Shown piece by piece: positions 62,160-64,000 of a DNA stretch of 64,000 bases; position 1 is the stretch's first letter; each line of letters starts with the position of its first letter. A program made the position numbers and the translations under genes. The notes under the pieces were generated by a model. The model searched no databases, was not told the DNA's origin, and saw only the letters and a list, made by a program, of their open reading frames with translations. The stretch covers positions 4,622,501 to 4,686,500 of the forward strand of contig NZ_CP136422.1 in assembly GCF_034355335.1 (NCBI RefSeq). Direction: 5' to 3'. This stretch comes from Blautia coccoides (GTDB taxonomy: Bacteria > Bacillota > Clostridia > Lachnospirales > Lachnospiraceae).

Positions 62160-62303
62160 TTATTTTCCAGCTCTCTGTATAAATATTTCCTGTTCTGTAT
62201 CTTCCCTCTTTCTGTCACCTGAACTGATTTTTGCAAGGGCAAAAATCACAGCGGATAAAAGCAACATCATCAGAACTACCAATACAAAGATCATCAGCCC
62301 CAT
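62160..62303 (-). CDS. Small single-pass membrane protein
   Basis: A 47-residue frame begins MGLMIFVLVVLMMLLLSAV, one membrane helix, then a charged tail (ISSGDRKREDTEQEIFIQ). GGAGGG lies seven bases before the ATG at 62303, an excellent ribosome site. It lies ahead of the aminotransferase gene in the same operon. Small membrane proteins at the head of glycan operons sometimes modulate the initiating transferase or flippase; no family is recognised here. Confidence 0.65.
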   Translation of the reverse strand: MGLMIFVLVVLMMLLLSAVIFALAKISSGDRKREDTEQEIFIQRAGK

Positions 62304-62478
62304 GGTCTTCCCTCCTGCCTTTTTCTTTTATTACTTTGAATATTCTCTGCCGAAAACGGCAATTCTTTACCGACTCCCTAAGGGGCCGGACGGCGATATT
62401 CAACCGGAAACCACACGTCACTGGCATATGGCCTCCTGCCGGTTTCCCGGCATTTATGATAAGAGTGAATACTCACAC
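62304..62478 (-). ncRNA. Structured non-coding stretch 3' of the TnpB-like gene (guide-RNA scaffold candidate)
   Basis: Immediately after the TnpB-like stop, the minus strand has several small hairpins: GAGT-ATTC-ACTC, a perfect TGCCGG-GAAA-CCGGCA stem with a GNRA tetraloop (62452-62437), CCC-TTA-GGG, and TGCCG-TTTT-CGGCA (62361-62348). It carries no convincing coding frame apart from the ribosome site of the small membrane gene. In IS605/TnpB loci the omega RNA is encoded exactly here. It could instead be an operon leader or antiterminator. Confidence 0.45.
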
Positions 62479-63714
62479 TTATGCCTTATCTGATTTTCTC
62501 TTATCGGCAAAATCCTGCAGACATTTCAGCCCCAGATTTCTGGCACTGTTCAAAAATCTGCTTCCCTGATGTCCGTTTTCACATATAAACATCTTTCCTT
62601 TTTTCTTTACCTTCCCGCCGCAGTTAAAACATCTGCTGCTGGTTCCCTCTGCACTTAGCTCCAAAACCACAATCCCCTCACACCATGCCTTATACTTTAA
62701 AAATTTTCTGATCCTGCACTCCAACTGAAGCGGAGAATATATTCCGGAACGGTATCTGACCATTTTTGTGAATGCCTCATCATAAGCCGGAAGAACAATT
62801 ACTTTTGCCTGTTCCTGTATACAAAGGTCAACCGTTTCCCTGCTCACTTGGTGGGCATAATGTTCGGAAAGATTTTTCAGATGCATATAATATCTTCGGT
62901 TTGGCTGCGGCGTGTCATCATTGTCGGTATAGATCCTGGACTTCGCGATTTTTTCCTTGATCGCTTTACACTCTGCACTGTATGCATCGCCTCCCCGGCA
63001 GGAATATACTGCCTTTTGTCTCCCATCTGCATCCAAAATACAGCACATGGCAAAAATATCAGTATTGGTAAATTGAACGCTGCATATATTCTCTTTATCC
63101 CTCATCCGTTCCTTGGCATTTCTGGCATCCGATGTCTGCAGCTTGACCGGAACATGAAGCCAATACTCTTTATTTTTGAAAACTACGGATGGGGAAAGCA
63201 GCAGACTTCCCTCAGGAACCGCCTGCCCTTTTAATCTGCTGTCCATCCAGTGCCACTTTTCTCCGTCCCATACCTTGAGATCGATCCTGTCCTCCTGCAT
63301 ATTTTTATACATGCCTTTAAAATAAGTCACAGAGGCATTGATGGATTCCGGTATAGTAAAATCCGGTGTCTTCCCTGTATGTTTATATTTTGTAAGGAGG
63401 CTTTTCAAATTCCCGGAGGCTTTGTTGATGGCTGAACGACGAAAATAAACCGGTACTTTATCATATGGAATGGGATGTTCCGGCTGTCTTCCATCTCTGC
63501 CTGCAATCGTCAGATGTTCCAGGTTTCCCTGTATCTGAAGCAGATTCTGCTCCCATAGTTCTTCATGATCCAAAAGGAGATGATAATAGAAGATCAGCAC
63601 CTTACGGTAATGTTCCTCTGTTCTTTCCAGCCATTCCGGATGCGGACAGCGGAGTTTGTATTTCATTGTTTTAATGCAGTATCCTGTTTTCATTTTTTTC
63701 CGTAAAATAGACAT
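62479..63714 (-). CDS. TnpB-like protein with all RuvC catalytic acids replaced
   Basis: A 411-residue homolog of IS605 OrfB/TnpB. The C-terminal half aligns by eye with the RuvC-zinc ribbon region: CSVQFTNTDIFAMC at the RuvC-I place (Gln214 where Asp is expected), KVIVLPAYDEA at RuvC-II (Pro309 where Glu is expected), and GSRFLNSARNLG at RuvC-III (Ser385-Arg-Phe387 instead of DRD). The zinc ribbon survives as C362, C365, C378 and H382 (last ligand His rather than Cys). The bridge-like AEGTSSRCFNCG matches the YPSSKxCSxCG segment. The frame is intact, so it is kept, not decayed. No TnpA is nearby. It sits at the head of the glycan operon, same strand. Start uncertain: 63714 or an ATG seven codons later. 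Confidence 0.8.
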   Translation of the reverse strand: MSILRKKMKTGYCIKTMKYKLRCPHPEWLERTEEHYRKVLIFYYHLLLDHEELWEQNLLQIQGNLEHLTIAGRDGRQPEHPIPYDKVPVYFRRSAINKASGNLKSLLTKYKHTGKTPDFTIPESINASVTYFKGMYKNMQEDRIDLKVWDGEKWHWMDSRLKGQAVPEGSLLLSPSVVFKNKEYWLHVPVKLQTSDARNAKERMRDKENICSVQFTNTDIFAMCCILDADGRQKAVYSCRGGDAYSAECKAIKEKIAKSRIYTDNDDTPQPNRRYYMHLKNLSEHYAHQVSRETVDLCIQEQAKVIVLPAYDEAFTKMVRYRSGIYSPLQLECRIRKFLKYKAWCEGIVVLELSAEGTSSRCFNCGGKVKKKGKMFICENGHQGSRFLNSARNLGLKCLQDFADKRKSDKA

Positions 63715-63739
63715 ATTTTTTCTGAAATACGACCGAAAT

Positions 63740-63780
63740 AAAAAAAGACAGGCCAGAAGCCCATACTGCGGCTTCTGACC
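63740..63780 (-). terminator. Terminator after the tyrosine recombinase
   Basis: On the minus strand GGTCAGAAGCC pairs with GGCTTCTGGCC across CATACTGC-type loop sequence (63780-63751, one imperfect pair), followed by a T-rich tract to 63740. Confidence 0.82.
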
Positions 63781-63807
63781 ATTTTACAGACCACCAATCA
63801 TTTGATT

Positions 63808-64000
63808 TCAAGGTGTTGTGAGCTGGTTCATATATTCCCTCTTTGTCTCAGCCTGTATGTGGACATAAAGGTCAAGCGTTGTTTTTACAGACGTATGCCC
63901 CAGAATCTCCGACAGGGATTTTGTGTCAAAGCCCTGCTCTATCCAGCGGCAGGAGAACTGATGGCGGAGGGAATGTATTTTTATGTGGGGTATCTGGCAT
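63808..64000 (-). CDS. Tyrosine recombinase, C-terminal end (5' part outside window)
   Basis: The frame enters from the right window edge and ends at TGA (63810-63808). It contains SLRHQFSCRWIEQGFD (catalytic His-Arg), LSEILGHTSVKTTLDLYVH (second His and nucleophile Tyr) and ends QLTTP. This is the last 60 or so residues of a tyrosine recombinase/integrase. It is upstream of the TnpB-like gene on the same strand, with a terminator between. Recombinases at the head of surface-glycan loci often flip promoters or mark integration sites, but nothing here shows which. Confidence 0.88.
   Translation of the reverse strand, partial: CQIPHIKIHSLRHQFSCRWIEQGFDTKSLSEILGHTSVKTTLDLYVHIQAETKREYMNQLTTP

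Noticed and set aside
62108..62242. 45-residue N-terminal extension of the DegT aminotransferase
   Set aside because: It overlaps the small membrane protein gene, is unlike the family, and the ATG at 62107 gives a normal aminotransferase start.
62215..62427. 70-codon minus-strand frame between the TnpB-like gene and DegT
   Set aside because: It overlaps the better-supported 47-residue membrane protein in another frame and crosses the hairpin-rich non-coding stretch; composition is not protein-like.

Overview
The window looks like chromosomal DNA of a gut-type Clostridia bacterium, probably Lachnospiraceae. This is an inference from gene families, mid-to-low GC, strong AGGAGG-type ribosome sites and operon style; no rRNA or tRNA is present to confirm it. 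The first 8.3 kb holds the end of a urocanate hydratase gene, small housekeeping genes (TfoX-C, pyrophosphatase-like, histidine phosphatase), an M20 amidohydrolase/YfcC transporter operon with its likely regulator, two degenerate tandem-repeat arrays, and an ImmA/IrrE-like gene.

From 8.25 to 18.3 kb a sugar-uptake locus has been wrecked by mobile DNA. Its LytS/YesM-type kinase and AraC-type response regulator are intact. The MalG-type permease keeps only its C-terminal part and the family 2 glycoside hydrolase only its N-terminal part. A truncated IS21 transposase cuts one side. A 5.1-kb Tn916-like integrative element (XRE regulator, Rep_trans initiator/relaxase, Xis, Int, plus an AT-rich flavodoxin/HxlR cargo) sits on the other side, between candidate TCCTTA hexamers. 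BioY with a clear BirA operator, and a SatD/DUF3307 pair in which DUF3307 has an in-frame stop, follow to 21 kb.

At 21-39.7 kb feoA is followed by feoB, which is split in two. The GTPase half ends at 22443 and the membrane half resumes at 38898, with the same 14-bp sequence at both junctions and an exact in-frame join if the DNA between is removed. The inserted 16,454 bp carries a large serine recombinase at its left edge, a tyrosine recombinase at its right edge, and between them a nucleoside uptake and salvage operon (BMP lipoprotein, two permeases, double ATPase, uridine phosphorylase, phosphopentomutase, deoxyribose-phosphate aldolase, cytidine deaminase), a divergent GntR regulator and a GH31 alpha-xylosidase-like enzyme. 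This is a metabolic island that interrupts ferrous iron uptake and could restore it on excision.

From 39.8 to 48.4 kb come LysR/PhzF/EamA genes, an alanine module (AGCS symporter, alanine dehydrogenase, RpiR regulator) and a hybrid histidine kinase pseudogene with two nonsense codons and a frameshift.

From 48.4 to 64 kb one long minus-strand operon makes an undecaprenyl-linked surface product. It has an initiating sugar transferase, DegT aminotransferase, flippase and O-antigen ligase/polymerase, but no other recognisable glycosyltransferase. In the middle are a class I fumarase pair, a TIM-barrel C-C lyase, a U32-like barrel, a phosphonopyruvate decarboxylase-like enzyme, an aldo-keto reductase, an MmgE/PrpD protein and an ATP-grasp ligase. 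Its head holds a TnpB-like protein that has lost all three RuvC catalytic acids, a structured non-coding stretch just 3' of it, a 47-residue membrane protein and the end of a tyrosine recombinase. A TnpB-derived RNA-guided regulator of a surface-glycan operon is the most exciting hypothesis here.
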